Shown here piece after piece: positions 16,414-25,426 of a stretch of 64,000 nt of DNA (the stretch's first letter is position 1; every line of letters starts with the position of its first letter). The position numbers and the translations under genes are program-made. Source of the DNA: Chryseotalea sp. WA131a (GTDB lineage: Bacteria; Bacteroidota; Bacteroidia; Cytophagales; Cyclobacteriaceae); the NCBI GenBank assembly GCA_025370075.1, contig CP073016.1, forward strand, positions 2,976,001 to 3,040,000, in the 5' to 3' direction. The notes beneath the pieces were generated by a model that was given only the letters and a program-made list of their open reading frames with translations, did not search any database and was not told where the DNA came from.

Positions 16414-17298
16414 ATGTCTGCAACCCACAAGGCCGGTTTTGTAAGCATCGTAGGCAAACCCAACGTGGGCAAAAGCAGCTTAATGAATAAATTGGTGGGC
16501 GAAAATTTATCGATCATCACCGCCAAAGCCCAAACCACCCGCCATCGCATCATGGGCATTTTAAATGGCGAAGATTTTCAAATCGTCTATTCCGATACCC
16601 CAGGCATTATGGAACCCAAATACGAACTCCACCAGGCGATGATGAGCTATGTGAAAGTTTCGTTAGAAGATGCGGATGTGGTTCTCTTGATAGTAGAATT
16701 GGGTGAGAAATTCGATGAAAATCTTTTCGAAAGATTTAAGTCGTTGACCACCCCTATCATTTTGGTGATCAACAAATGTGATTTGGCGATTGGCTCACAA
16801 GCGGAAGACAAAGTAGCATATTGGAAGACCTTGATCAACGCCAAAGAAATCATCACCGTCTCAGCAAAAACAGGGCAAAATGTAGAGTTGTTGTTGCAGC
16901 GAATAAAAGAAAATCTGCCCACTCACCCTGGCTATTACGATAAAGAGGAGCTTACCGATAGGAGTGAGCGGTTTTTTGCTTCTGAAATGATCCGTGAAAA
17001 AATATTCACCAATTATGAGCAAGAGATTCCGTATAGCACCGAAGTGGGCATCGAATCCTTTAAAGATGAGGAGAAGATCATCCGCATTCGCGCCACTATT
17101 TATGTAGAGCGCGATTCGCAAAAGGGCATTGTGATTGGAAAGGGTGGAAGCTCATTAAAAAAAGTGGGCACCGAAGCGCGCGAAAGCATGGAAGCTTTTT
17201 TTGGAAAAAAAGTATTTTTGGAAACGCACGTGAAAGTGGCCGATAACTGGCGCAAGCAGAAATTGAAATTGAAACATTTTGGATATTTAGATAATTAG
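16414..17298 (+). CDS. era: GTPase Era
   Basis: 294 residues. G1 GKPNVGKSS, G3 DTPG, G4 NKCD, then a C-terminal KH domain with the loop VIGKGGSSLKKVG. Era binds the 3' end of 16S rRNA and is needed for 30S assembly. Full length for the family. The start MSATHKAGFVSIVGKPN fits. It is followed by der, another ribosome-assembly GTPase. Confidence 0.97.
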   Translation: MSATHKAGFVSIVGKPNVGKSSLMNKLVGENLSIITAKAQTTRHRIMGILNGEDFQIVYSDTPGIMEPKYELHQAMMSYVKVSLEDADVVLLIVELGEKFDENLFERFKSLTTPIILVINKCDLAIGSQAEDKVAYWKTLINAKEIITVSAKTGQNVELLLQRIKENLPTHPGYYDKEELTDRSERFFASEMIREKIFTNYEQEIPYSTEVGIESFKDEEKIIRIRATIYVERDSQKGIVIGKGGSSLKKVGTEARESMEAFFGKKVFLETHVKVADNWRKQKLKLKHFGYLDN

Positions 17299-17305
17299 TC
17301 AACTT

Positions 17306-17342
17306 TCGATTGACCACAGTCAATGGCACTGTGGACTATCGA
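17306..17342. repeat. Intergenic hairpin between era and der
   Basis: CCACAGT (17314-17320) pairs with ACTGTGG (17328-17334), extended by TCGAT/ATCGA at 17306-17310 and 17338-17342. No T run follows. It could be an RNA element in the era-der transcript or a member of the dispersed spacer family. Confidence 0.55.
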
Positions 17343-17366
17343 ATCGTGGACATTGGACTTGATCTT

Positions 17367-18674
17367 ATGGCAAACGTAATAGCAATAGTAGGCAGGCCCA
17401 ACGTGGGCAAATCAACTTTCTTCAATCGACTGGTAGAACAACGCCAAGCGATTATGGATGACATGCCGGGCGTTACGCGCGATCGGCACTACGGGTATGC
17501 GCAATGGACGAACAAATTTTTTACCGTTATCGATACGGGCGGTTACGTAACAGGCTCAGATGATAAGTTCGAATCGCAAATAAGAAGGCAAGTAGAGATG
17601 GCATTGGAAGAAGCCACCGCAGTCATCTTTATGGTGGATTGTAAAGATGGCCTTACGGGATACGATAAGGAGTTTGCCAAAGTCATTCGCAAGTCGAAGA
17701 AGCCGGTATTTGTGGCGGCCAACAAAGCAGATACGCCAACCAAAACCTTAGAGGCAAACGAATTCTATGAGTTAAACATGGGCGAAGTATTTCCTATTTC
17801 TTCTGAGAATGGCTCTGGCACTGGTGAGTTGCTCGATGAACTGGTGAAAGTTTTTCCATCCGAAGACCCCGAAGATCCGGAAGCGGGCATTCCCAAAATT
17901 GCCATTGTAGGCCGACCGAATGTTGGCAAGTCATCTCTCTTAAATATGTTGCTAGGACATGAGAGGAGCATTGTCACAGACATTGCAGGTACAACAAGAG
18001 ATGCCATTCACTCACGTTACAAAATGTTTGGCAACGATTTTATTTTAATCGACACAGCCGGCATTCGCAAGAAGGGCAAAGTGACAGAGGACATTGAGTT
18101 TTATTCGGTTCTCCGCTCGCTGCGGGCGTTGGAAGAAAGCGATGTGTGTATTGTGGTGATTGATGCAGAGCGAGGTCTGGAATCACAAGACGTGAACATC
18201 ATTGTGCTGGCGCAGAAACAAAACAAAGGCATTGTGATCATGGTGAACAAATGGGACTTGATTGAAAAAGACACCAAAACTGCGGACAAGTTTAAGAAAG
18301 AGATGTTGGAAAAACTGGCACCCATTACCTACATCCCGTTCATCTTTGCTTCGGTTGTAACCAAGCAACGCATTTTTCAAGTGATTGAAAAGGCGGTGCA
18401 AGTGTATAATAATAAAACCAAGAAAATCCCTACTTCGCAGCTCAACGATGCCATGCTTCCGGAAATAGTGCATTATCCGCCAGCGGCCACCAAAGGAAAG
18501 CACATACAGATCAAGTACGTTACCCAAGTGGCAGCCAAATCGCCTGCTTTTGCCTTTTTTTGCAACTTGCCCCAGTACATTCAAGAATCATACATCCGGT
18601 TTTTGGAAAACCGCCTGCGCGAAAAATTTGACTTTGAGGGGGTGCCCATAAGGCTGTTTTTCAGGAAAAAATAG
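17367..18674 (+). CDS. der: GTPase Der (EngA)
   Basis: 435 residues from the ATG at 17367 (MANVIAIVGRPNVGKST); an upstream in-frame ATG at 17310 would add 19 residues derived from the intergenic hairpin and is unlikely. Two tandem GTPase domains are visible (both with GRPNVGKS, second NKWD) plus the C-terminal KH-like domain ending LEGVPIRLFFRKK-like. Der is required for 50S subunit maturation. Confidence 0.96.
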   Translation: MANVIAIVGRPNVGKSTFFNRLVEQRQAIMDDMPGVTRDRHYGYAQWTNKFFTVIDTGGYVTGSDDKFESQIRRQVEMALEEATAVIFMVDCKDGLTGYDKEFAKVIRKSKKPVFVAANKADTPTKTLEANEFYELNMGEVFPISSENGSGTGELLDELVKVFPSEDPEDPEAGIPKIAIVGRPNVGKSSLLNMLLGHERSIVTDIAGTTRDAIHSRYKMFGNDFILIDTAGIRKKGKVTEDIEFYSVLRSLRALEESDVCIVVIDAERGLESQDVNIIVLAQKQNKGIVIMVNKWDLIEKDTKTADKFKKEMLEKLAPITYIPFIFASVVTKQRIFQVIEKAVQVYNNKTKKIPTSQLNDAMLPEIVHYPPAATKGKHIQIKYVTQVAAKSPAFAFFCNLPQYIQESYIRFLENRLREKFDFEGVPIRLFFRKK

Positions 18675-18768
18675 TTCAGAAATCGGTTGTGGAGGCTTTT
18701 TTAGGCCTGAAATTATTCGAAATCGCCAATAATTTTACATACACAGCATCAAATTACCGCTGGCTTAT

Positions 18769-18776
18769 TATATTTG
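18769..18776 (+). promoter_or_regulatory. Probable -7 element (TAnnTTTG) of the small lipoprotein gene
   Basis: TATATTTG matches the Bacteroidota -7 box and lies 25 bases before the ATG at 18802. No clear TTTG -33 box is visible at the usual distance. Confidence 0.5.
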
Positions 18777-18801
18777 CGCAAATTTTAATAACCTGTAAAC
18801 T

Positions 18802-18990
18802 ATGAAAAAATTCATCGCATCTGTTATCGTATGTGGCTTTGCTGTAGCAATGGTTGCATGTGGTGGCAAAAAAGTAGAAGAAGCTGCTGCCGCTGCTGAT
18901 TCAGTGGTAACTGCAGTTGATACTACTGCTGCTAAAGTTGACTCTACTGTTAACGCAGTGGTTGACTCTGCTAATGCAGTAGTGAAGTAA
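18802..18990 (+). CDS. Small Ala/Val-rich lipoprotein
   Basis: 62 residues. A lipoprotein signal ends in MVACGG (lipobox VAC), leaving a mature chain of about 43 residues made of A, V, D, S, T and K with a near-heptad pattern (ADSVVTAV, AKVDSTV, DSANAVV), suggesting an amphipathic helix. It has its own promoter element and a strong terminator, so it is probably abundantly expressed. Small helical lipoproteins such as Lpp or entericidin are loose analogues; no homology is claimed. Confidence 0.78.
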   Translation: MKKFIASVIVCGFAVAMVACGGKKVEEAAAAADSVVTAVDTTAAKVDSTVNAVVDSANAVVK

Positions 18991-19017
18991 TCAATCTCAC
19001 AAGATTGTTTTCCCGGG

Positions 19018-19044
19018 AAGGCTTTAGAGATAAAGCCTTTTTTT
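19018..19044 (+). terminator. Rho-independent terminator after the lipoprotein gene
   Basis: AAGGCTTT (19018-19025) pairs with AAAGCCTT (19032-19039) around a six-base loop and is followed by T residues to 19044. Confidence 0.88.
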
Positions 19045-19052
19045 ATTGCCCT

Positions 19053-19090
19053 CACCCCCGTCCCCTCTCCCCAAAGCGGGGAGGGGTGAC
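19053..19090. repeat. G/C-rich palindromic intergenic repeat, copy 1
   Basis: A C-rich arm (TCACCCCC..CCCCTCTCCCC) faces a G-rich arm ending GGGGAGGGGTGAC. The 13-base word GGGGAGGGGTGAC (19078-19090) recurs at 37856-37868. Both copies lie beside terminators. Possibly a dispersed REP-like element. Confidence 0.55.
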
Positions 19091-19168
19091 TGTATTAACA
19101 AATTTTTAGCGAACCTCTAAAGGCGCGGATCCCATTTATTCAATGCATTTGTTCCTCTTTTTGATTTG

Positions 19169-19792
19169 ATGGAAGAAGAAAAAGTTAGGCAATTGCTTCA
19201 TCAACACGTGCCGCCTTTGGCAGTTGAATATTGTTGGGGACTTTGGAAGACCTATCGCTTCGCATTCAAAACCAAAAAAGCACGACAATCCAAAGTAGGG
19301 GACTTTACTTTTCGGCCGGGGCAGCGGCAGCAGATTACCATTAACCACGACTTGCACCCGTATCTTTTTCTAACCACCTACATCCATGAAGTGGCTCACT
19401 TGATTGTCCATGGCCAGCACGGTCGCAAAGCCGAGGCACACGGCCACGAGTGGAAAAATGCGTTTAAAAAATTATTGGAGCCATTGCTCACCGAAGAGAT
19501 CTACCCGAGGCCCCTGCTCACGCTTTTAAAGAAGCACATGGTCAATCCAAAAGCCTCTAGCTATTCTGATTCAAAGCTAACAGCCGCCTTTCGCGGTTAT
19601 GATGTGTTGAAAGCAAAAGTAATGGTGCTATCGCAATTGCCGGAAGGCAGCATCTTTCATTTACAGAAAAGATGGTTTAAAAAAGGCGAGACCAAACGCA
19701 CCCGCGCGCTATGTACTGAAATCAAAACCAAAAAAAAATATTTGGTGCCGTTGGATGCCGAAGTAGGCAGCGCCCAGTTGGGGATGTTTTGA
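19169..19792 (+). CDS. SprT-like zinc metalloprotease-domain protein
   Basis: 207 residues. The zinc motif HEVAHLIVHGQH, followed by AHGHEWKNAFKKLL, is the SprT-like HExxH...H pattern (related to human Spartan). The C-terminal part (STFLLKKR-type zinc ribbon in other members) is present but lacks clear CxxC pairs. Family members are implicated in DNA-protein crosslink repair. I use the ATG at 19169; a TTG immediately before it is also possible. Confidence 0.88.
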   Translation: MEEEKVRQLLHQHVPPLAVEYCWGLWKTYRFAFKTKKARQSKVGDFTFRPGQRQQITINHDLHPYLFLTTYIHEVAHLIVHGQHGRKAEAHGHEWKNAFKKLLEPLLTEEIYPRPLLTLLKKHMVNPKASSYSDSKLTAAFRGYDVLKAKVMVLSQLPEGSIFHLQKRWFKKGETKRTRALCTEIKTKKKYLVPLDAEVGSAQLGMF

Positions 19793-19803
19793 ACCTTTGA
19801 AAA

Positions 19804-20340
19804 CTAAAAAGTGAATGAGTGGTTGAACAAGGCAGATGTTATCTTGCTATTTCCTGATTCCAGACTTTTATAAACGCCCTGTAGCAATTGATAACCAGTT
19901 GTTGATTTGTTAGCCGGATCTACAATCCAATATTCTTTCACGCCAAAACGCTCGTAGAGTTCTTTTTTTACTTTCTCATCATGATCTTGATTGCCTTTTG
20001 AAAGGATTTCGATGATCAAATCTGGCACACCGTGTATCACATCGTCATCATCGATGATATGCAACTTTTCTGAGCCGACAAAAATCAAATCAGGTTGCAC
20101 TGCATTTTGTTCTTCATCTAAATAAACATCCAGCGGGGCAAACAACACTTCGCCCAAATCATGCTGCACTACAAACTGATCGATGCTTCTAAAAAGATTG
20201 CGAAGGGTGCGTTGGTGTTTTCCTTTAGGGCTAGGTGACATATACAAACGGTTATCAATCACTTCTGCCAATGTGCCTTCTGGCAACATCTCAAAAACCT
20301 CCATGGAGGTACGTGGTGGACTTTGAAGTGCTTTTTGCAT
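19804..20340 (-). CDS. Uma2-family PD-(D/E)XK endonuclease-like protein
   Basis: 178 residues of the Uma2/DUF820 family: GTLAEVIDNRLYMSPSPKGKH, then VQPDLIFV, then PDLIIEILSKGNQDHDEKVK holding the D...ExL/S core, and YWIVDP. The fold is restriction-endonuclease-like; biological role unknown, although the family is often expanded and associated with mobile DNA. It is followed convergently by the SprT-like gene. Confidence 0.9.
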   Translation of the reverse strand: MQKALQSPPRTSMEVFEMLPEGTLAEVIDNRLYMSPSPKGKHQRTLRNLFRSIDQFVVQHDLGEVLFAPLDVYLDEEQNAVQPDLIFVGSEKLHIIDDDDVIHGVPDLIIEILSKGNQDHDEKVKKELYERFGVKEYWIVDPANKSTTGYQLLQGVYKSLESGNSKITSALFNHSFTF

Positions 20341-20387
20341 AGTTAAAGGTAGATTATTTTGGTATTCAATTCATCACGCTTCATTCT

Positions 20388-21197
20388 TTATTTAAATATC
20401 TTACCCTCAATCGCCTTCCTTACATTACCAAATTTTTTCAGCAACTCTTCGGCTTGAATCTCACTCACTTGTAGTTCGTCCATGATCATTTTCACCCCAC
20501 GGTTCACAAGTTTGTGATTGGTCAATTGCATATCCACCATTTTATTTCCTTTCACGCGGCCAAGTTGTATCATGGCTGCTGTAGAAATCATGTTCAACAC
20601 TAATTTCTGTGCGGTGCCGGCCTTCATACGCGTGCTGCCCGTTACAAATTCAGGACCTACCACCACTTCAATAGGGTGGTCGACATTCTTTGCTAACTCA
20701 CTCCCTTCGTTGCAGGTGATGCATCCGGTAATAATTCCATTTTTCTTTGCTTCTTGCACTCCGCCAATCACATAGGGGGTTCTGCCCGAGGCAGCGATGC
20801 CCAACAACACATCGTTCAAATTAATGGCGTGTTTTTCTAAATCTTTCCACGCTTGGTGCGGATCGTCTTCAGCATTTTCTACTGCTTTGCGGATAGCTGT
20901 GTCGCCACCTGCAATCAAGCCAATCACTTTGCCTTGTGGCATACCGTAGGTGGGTGGAATTTCAGATGCATCTAAAATACCCAATCGTCCACTCGTTCCT
21001 GCTCCAATGTAAAACAGCCGCCCGCCTTGTTTCATTTTATCGCCAATCACCTTCACCAATGCTTCAATTTGCGGGATTACTTTTTCCACCGCTAAGGGTA
21101 CACCTTTGTCCTCACGATTTATGTTGGCAAGCAGTTCGCTCACGCTCATGTGCTCGAGTTGATTGTAGTGAGAAGAAGATTCGGTCGTGGTAGGCAT
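20388..21197 (-). CDS. murQ: N-acetylmuramic acid 6-phosphate etherase
   Basis: 269 residues, a SIS-domain protein with the MurQ signature GAGTSGRLGILDASEIPPTYG-like (about 66-86) and later EVVVGPEFVTGSTRMKAGTAQK. It cleaves the lactyl ether of MurNAc-6-P to give GlcNAc-6-P plus D-lactate in peptidoglycan recycling. It sits 36 bp downstream of a sugar-kinase gene that would supply the phosphorylated substrate. Confidence 0.96.
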   Translation of the reverse strand: MPTTTESSSHYNQLEHMSVSELLANINREDKGVPLAVEKVIPQIEALVKVIGDKMKQGGRLFYIGAGTSGRLGILDASEIPPTYGMPQGKVIGLIAGGDTAIRKAVENAEDDPHQAWKDLEKHAINLNDVLLGIAASGRTPYVIGGVQEAKKNGIITGCITCNEGSELAKNVDHPIEVVVGPEFVTGSTRMKAGTAQKLVLNMISTAAMIQLGRVKGNKMVDMQLTNHKLVNRGVKMIMDELQVSEIQAEELLKKFGNVRKAIEGKIFK

Positions 21198-21233
21198 TAG
21201 AGATTAGGCATTAGGTGTTAGGGCATTCCAAAA

Positions 21234-22076
21234 TTACAAATCCTTTTTATGATAAAGAGTAAGCCCGGCAATGGGGCCTTCCAAAATATTTTTAACCGTA
21301 ATGCCTTTATCGTTGGCTACTTGCCGAAGCACATCGCTAAAATAAAATGCAATGGATCCGGTGAAATGAACTTTTACTTGGTGATAGTTGGCATACTTCA
21401 TCACATTGTTGGTATAAAACGATTCAAAATGTTTGTACACCAATTGATAGCAGTACGGTTCTTTCAGATGTTGAAAAATGAATTTCGCAAAGCTGGCCAA
21501 GAAGGCGCTTGGCTTTTCTTGTTGATATACTTTTTCCAATACTTCCTCCCTCGTCCATGGAAAGCGAGCCTTGAATTGTTCGGCTAATTTTTCAGGCATG
21601 TTATTTCGGAAGCAATCAAACACCAATTGTCTGCCCAGGTTGGTACCCGATCCCTCATCGGCCAATATCCAACCTAAGTTGGCCACGTTGTCGATTATTT
21701 TTTCGCCATCGTATAAACAAGAGTTAGAGCCCGTGCCCAAAATGCAGGCAATTCCTGGCTCGTGTCCGCACAAGGCGCGTGCGGCTGCTAACAAGTCCCA
21801 ACCAATTTCAATTTTTGCTTCGGGGTAATGCGTGGCAAAGGCGGCTTGAATAATGCGCTGATTTTTTTCAGACGATACACCCGTGCCATAGTAAAAAATC
21901 TTGGTGACCGTTTCTGTAGTCAGTGGCATTAACGAATCAGCAATAATTTGCTGAAGATGCTCGATGGGTTGATAATACGGATTGAACCCGGGCGTGTTGG
22001 CTTGACCTACTTCGCCATTTTTAAATAAAAATCGCCAATCGATTTTGGAGCCTCCGCTATCTGCTATAATAATCAC
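21234..22076 (-). CDS. BadF/BadG-type N-acetylhexosamine kinase
   Basis: 280 residues of the actin-fold kinase family: phosphate-1 motif IADSGGSKIDWRF at the N-terminus, GTGSNSCLYDG in the middle and DEGSGTNLGRQL. Members phosphorylate GlcNAc and/or MurNAc. Being directly upstream of murQ strongly suggests a role in amino-sugar recycling from the cell wall, comparable to MurK. Sugar specificity is inference. Confidence 0.9.
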   Translation of the reverse strand: MIIIADSGGSKIDWRFLFKNGEVGQANTPGFNPYYQPIEHLQQIIADSLMPLTTETVTKIFYYGTGVSSEKNQRIIQAAFATHYPEAKIEIGWDLLAAARALCGHEPGIACILGTGSNSCLYDGEKIIDNVANLGWILADEGSGTNLGRQLVFDCFRNNMPEKLAEQFKARFPWTREEVLEKVYQQEKPSAFLASFAKFIFQHLKEPYCYQLVYKHFESFYTNNVMKYANYHQVKVHFTGSIAFYFSDVLRQVANDKGITVKNILEGPIAGLTLYHKKDL

Positions 22077-22091
22077 AGTAAGTTGGTTTTG

Positions 22092-22802
22092 TTACAACGA
22101 TGTAAGATGATTATAATCTTTAATAAGTACATACAAAAACTTGATGGGAGGCATATCTGTTTTTACCCCCAACTGTGTCTTTACTTTTTCGGTGATGGCC
22201 AACATTGGTTTCTGGTTTCCCAGATCGCGGTTGATTTCTAACGATCGCTGAATAAGTTCTATATCGGATGGGTTTAATTGAACGGCCTGTGGAAAGCTAA
22301 CCTCATAATTGTTTTCGGGCGATACAAATACATCTTGCGCAGTGGCTTGGCGTTGCTCAATTAACTTGATCACGGTCGTTCCCGCTACCAAATCGCCCAA
22401 GCGCTGACCCTTGCCGCCAATGATTACGCTGAGCATAGCGATCAATCCACTTGCAACGTTTAGCTCGATCAATCCAAAAATCCATCGCAACACGTAATCG
22501 CCCACATTGGCGGGCGTTCCATTTATTCGCACTACTTTTATTTGCATTGCTCGCTTGCCGGGTGTTTGGCCATTCATAAAAATTTCAAAAAGCAATCGAT
22601 AGAGTATGTAGGGGATGGAGAGTACGGCCACTAGTACCCAAATTTGCTTGAGGTCGATGCTCACAGAAATTGCAATCACTATGAAGGAATAAACAACAAA
22701 AATCAATTGATCAATAAGATAGCCCAAAATCCGATCGCCAACGCTGGCCAACGGGTATTGAGTAAAAATGTTTTGCGTTGTGCGGACTGAAATGGTTTGC
22801 AT
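22092..22802 (-). CDS. RDD-domain membrane protein
   Basis: 236 residues from the Met at 22802 (MQTISVRTTQNIF); an upstream ATG at 22844 would add 14 unlikely residues. The RDD domain starts ASVGDRILGYLIDQL, and the second conserved Arg/Asp block is GQTPGKRAMQIKVVR; three to four membrane helices, then a cytoplasmic tail. Function unknown. In Bacteroidota this gene commonly lies next to a SpoIIM/DUF4129/MoxR/DUF58 cluster; here it faces a shortened DUF58 gene. Confidence 0.88.
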   Translation of the reverse strand: MQTISVRTTQNIFTQYPLASVGDRILGYLIDQLIFVVYSFIVIAISVSIDLKQIWVLVAVLSIPYILYRLLFEIFMNGQTPGKRAMQIKVVRINGTPANVGDYVLRWIFGLIELNVASGLIAMLSVIIGGKGQRLGDLVAGTTVIKLIEQRQATAQDVFVSPENNYEVSFPQAVQLNPSDIELIQRSLEINRDLGNQKPMLAITEKVKTQLGVKTDMPPIKFLYVLIKDYNHLTSL

Positions 22803-22858
22803 GAAGCGGTAAAAGTAAGAACAGTCAAGGGTAACGGTTAACAATATTCAACAATTTT

Positions 22859-23812
22859 TTGCGACCGGTGAAGCGTGGTGAATATTCTTTTGGCGCGATG
22901 AACGTTTTGGTAACTTCACCCTTGGCATTGGTTTCCCGCAGGTTTAAGTTTGATCAAGATAAGACGGTACCGGTGTATCCATCGTATATCCAAATGCGCA
23001 AGTATGAGTTGTTGGCGATATCGCAAAACTTGCAAAACACCGGCATCAAAAAAATCAGGCGCATCGGCCACAATCAAGAATTTGAATTGATCAAAGACTA
23101 TGTTTCGGGCGATGACTTTCGCACCGTGAATTGGAAGGCCACTGCCCGCAGAAGCAAGTTGATGGTAAACCAATACCAGGACGAGCGTTCGCAACAAATG
23201 TATTCGCTTATTGACAAGAGCCGTGTGATGCAAATGCCCTTTGAAGGTTTGAGCTTGTTGGATTATGCCATCAATGCCAGTTTGGTGATTTCCAACATTG
23301 CTATAAAAAAATCAGATAAGGCGGGGCTTGTTACCTTTCAAGATAAAGTCAATACCCTGTTGCCGGCAGCCAAGCGAAACAATCAGATGAGCATTATCCA
23401 AGAGAATCTGTATCGACAGAAAACAGCTTTTGTGGAGAGCGATTATTCCGCTTTGTATGTTTCTTTGCGCAAGGCACTTTCGCAGCGTAGTCTCTTGCTG
23501 TTGTTTACTAATTTTGAAAGTGTATTCTCATTACAACGCCAATTGCCATTTCTAATTAGTTTAGCCAAACAACATTTGCTGGTAGTGATATTTTTTGAAA
23601 ATACAGAGCTTGCTAAGCTTATTGATAAGCCAACCACCGATTTGAGACAAGTATACCATCAAGCCATTGCCGAGCGATTGGCTTATGAGAAAAAATTAAT
23701 CGTAAAGGAGTTGCAAAAACATGGCATTCAATCGATACTCACGCCACCTCAAAAACTAACGATCAACACCATTAATAAATACTTGGAATTAAAGGCAAGG
23801 AATTTGATTTAG
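22859..23812 (+). CDS. DUF58-domain protein, N-terminally truncated
   Basis: 317 residues. The DUF58 core is intact: IRRIGHNQEFELIKDYVSGD followed by RTVNWKATARRSKLMVNQY, then a vWA-like domain. The reading begins at RPVKRGEYSFGAMNVLVTSP, which in full-length relatives is preceded by about 120 residues including two membrane helices. The frame opens only at 22835 and a TTG (22859) or internal ATG must serve as start. The gene is therefore 5'-truncated and perhaps inactive. No MoxR ATPase partner is present beside it. Confidence 0.82.
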   Translation: MRPVKRGEYSFGAMNVLVTSPLALVSRRFKFDQDKTVPVYPSYIQMRKYELLAISQNLQNTGIKKIRRIGHNQEFELIKDYVSGDDFRTVNWKATARRSKLMVNQYQDERSQQMYSLIDKSRVMQMPFEGLSLLDYAINASLVISNIAIKKSDKAGLVTFQDKVNTLLPAAKRNNQMSIIQENLYRQKTAFVESDYSALYVSLRKALSQRSLLLLFTNFESVFSLQRQLPFLISLAKQHLLVVIFFENTELAKLIDKPTTDLRQVYHQAIAERLAYEKKLIVKELQKHGIQSILTPPQKLTINTINKYLELKARNLI

Positions 23813-23852
23813 AATAGATGACTGCCAGTTAGCGTACAGGTAACCCCAGGCC

Positions 23853-24095
23853 CTAAAGAATAAGATATCCAATCACAACAAATTTCTTAAAAACCTCGTC
23901 CGTGTGTGGAGCATCCACTAGTTCATCTGTTAAATCTTGGCCAGCCCAATGTTCGTAATGTTTTCCGTTTTTCCATAAACGAGAAGCCGTAACATCGTAA
24001 ACTTTGCCCTTGTAAGCCACCCAAACTTGAGGCTTATCTTGCCCATTCCGCAAAGAAAGCTCGGCTTTTGTAATTAAGTTTGGTTGGGTAAACAT
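23853..24095 (-). CDS. Cytochrome b5-like haem-binding domain protein
   Basis: 80 residues from the Met at 24095 (MFTQPNLITKAEL). The cytochrome b5-like pattern is visible: VWVAYKGKVYDVTASRLW, then GKHYEHWAGQDLTDELVDAPH with the probable haem histidines. It is a soluble, single-domain protein. The upstream ATG at 24209 would overlap the divergent dipeptidase gene and is rejected. Confidence 0.85.
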   Translation of the reverse strand: MFTQPNLITKAELSLRNGQDKPQVWVAYKGKVYDVTASRLWKNGKHYEHWAGQDLTDELVDAPHTDEVFKKFVVIGYLIL

Positions 24096-24132
24096 CGTAA
24101 AATCAATAACTTTAAGGCTCAAATCTACAACA

Positions 24133-25377
24133 ATGCAAAAACCTCTACTCTTCTTTTTTTCTATTGTTCTACTTTTTTCATGCGCGCCAAAGAAACCTGT
24201 TGATCGCATGGATGATGCGCAGCTCCGTGCGTATGCAGATACGTTGGCTCACCAGTATATCATTACAGATGGCCATGTTGATTTGCCATATCGGTTGAAG
24301 GTGAAAAACTTTCGGTTGGAGCGCGAGTACATGGGGATACCCGTCTCAACAAAAGATGGAGATTTTGACTATGAGCGTGCCAAAAAAGGCGGCCTCGATG
24401 CGCCCTTTATGTCCATCTATATTCCGTCTACCTATCAGCAACAACCTGATAAGGGAAAGGCATTGGCCGATTCACTGATTAACATGATCAACACCATTGC
24501 CGAGCAAATTCCTGATAAGTTTGTTCGTGCCAATTCGTCTGCCGAAGTAGAGGCTGCTTTTAAAGCAGGGATAATCGCATTGCCGCTAGGTATGGAGAAT
24601 GGAGCGCCTGTGGGTGATGATTTGGCTAATGTAAAATACTTCTACGATCGGGGCATTCGCTACATCACCCTTACCCATGGCAAGGATAATCAGATCTGTG
24701 ATTCATCATACGATACCACGCGCACATGGAATGGCTTAAGTCCATTTGGCAGAACGGTGGTACAAGAAATGAACAAAGTGGGAATTATGGTTGATATCTC
24801 CCATGTTTCGGATAGTACGTTTTACCAAGTGATGAAACTGAGCAAGGTCCCGTGCATTGCTTCCCATTCTTCGTGCCGTGCATTTACACCGGGCTTTATT
24901 CGCAACATGAGCGATGACATGATTAAGCTTTTGGGTAAGAACAATGGCGTGATCCAAATCAATTTTGGTTCAACTTTTTTAGATTCAACAGTTCGTGCTG
25001 CAAATGAAGCAAATAGAAAAAAGCTTCAGGTATTATTAGATGAAAAGAAACTGAAGTTTTCAGATTCGTTGGCCAAATCAATTATTGAGGAATATCAAAA
25101 ACTAAATCCATCGTTGTTTGCAGATGTGGAAACCGTTGCCAACCACATCGATCATGTAGTGAAGTTGGCGGGTATCAACCACGTGGGCATCGGTTCTGAT
25201 TTTGATGGCGTGGGCGACAGTTTGCCAACTGGATTGAAAGACGTATCTCAATACCCTAATTTAATCTATGTTCTCTTGAAAAGAGGCTATACCGAAGAGG
25301 ATATTGAAAAGATTTGTTATAAAAATGTGTGGCGAGTATGGAGTGCGGTAGAAGAATTTGCGAAGGCATCTAAATAG
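24133..25377 (+). CDS. Membrane dipeptidase (peptidase M19), lipoprotein
   Basis: 414 residues. The signal ends in LLFSC, a lipobox, so the protein is probably anchored in a membrane. M19 features: DGHVDLP (first zinc HxD), the bridging Glu in GMENGAP, HVSD and ASHSSCR (zinc histidines) and GIGSDFDG near the end. Family enzymes hydrolyse dipeptides, including D-residue and beta-lactam substrates. Spacing and start are unambiguous. Confidence 0.94.
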   Translation: MQKPLLFFFSIVLLFSCAPKKPVDRMDDAQLRAYADTLAHQYIITDGHVDLPYRLKVKNFRLEREYMGIPVSTKDGDFDYERAKKGGLDAPFMSIYIPSTYQQQPDKGKALADSLINMINTIAEQIPDKFVRANSSAEVEAAFKAGIIALPLGMENGAPVGDDLANVKYFYDRGIRYITLTHGKDNQICDSSYDTTRTWNGLSPFGRTVVQEMNKVGIMVDISHVSDSTFYQVMKLSKVPCIASHSSCRAFTPGFIRNMSDDMIKLLGKNNGVIQINFGSTFLDSTVRAANEANRKKLQVLLDEKKLKFSDSLAKSIIEEYQKLNPSLFADVETVANHIDHVVKLAGINHVGIGSDFDGVGDSLPTGLKDVSQYPNLIYVLLKRGYTEEDIEKICYKNVWRVWSAVEEFAKASK

Positions 25378-25426
25378 GTTCTTGACTTTATCTTTAACAG
25401 ATTAAACTTTTATAAACATCATCAAT

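Noticed and set aside
17310..17366. Upstream start for der
   Set aside because: The added residues are encoded by the intergenic hairpin and are absent from the family, which starts MANVIAIVGRPN.
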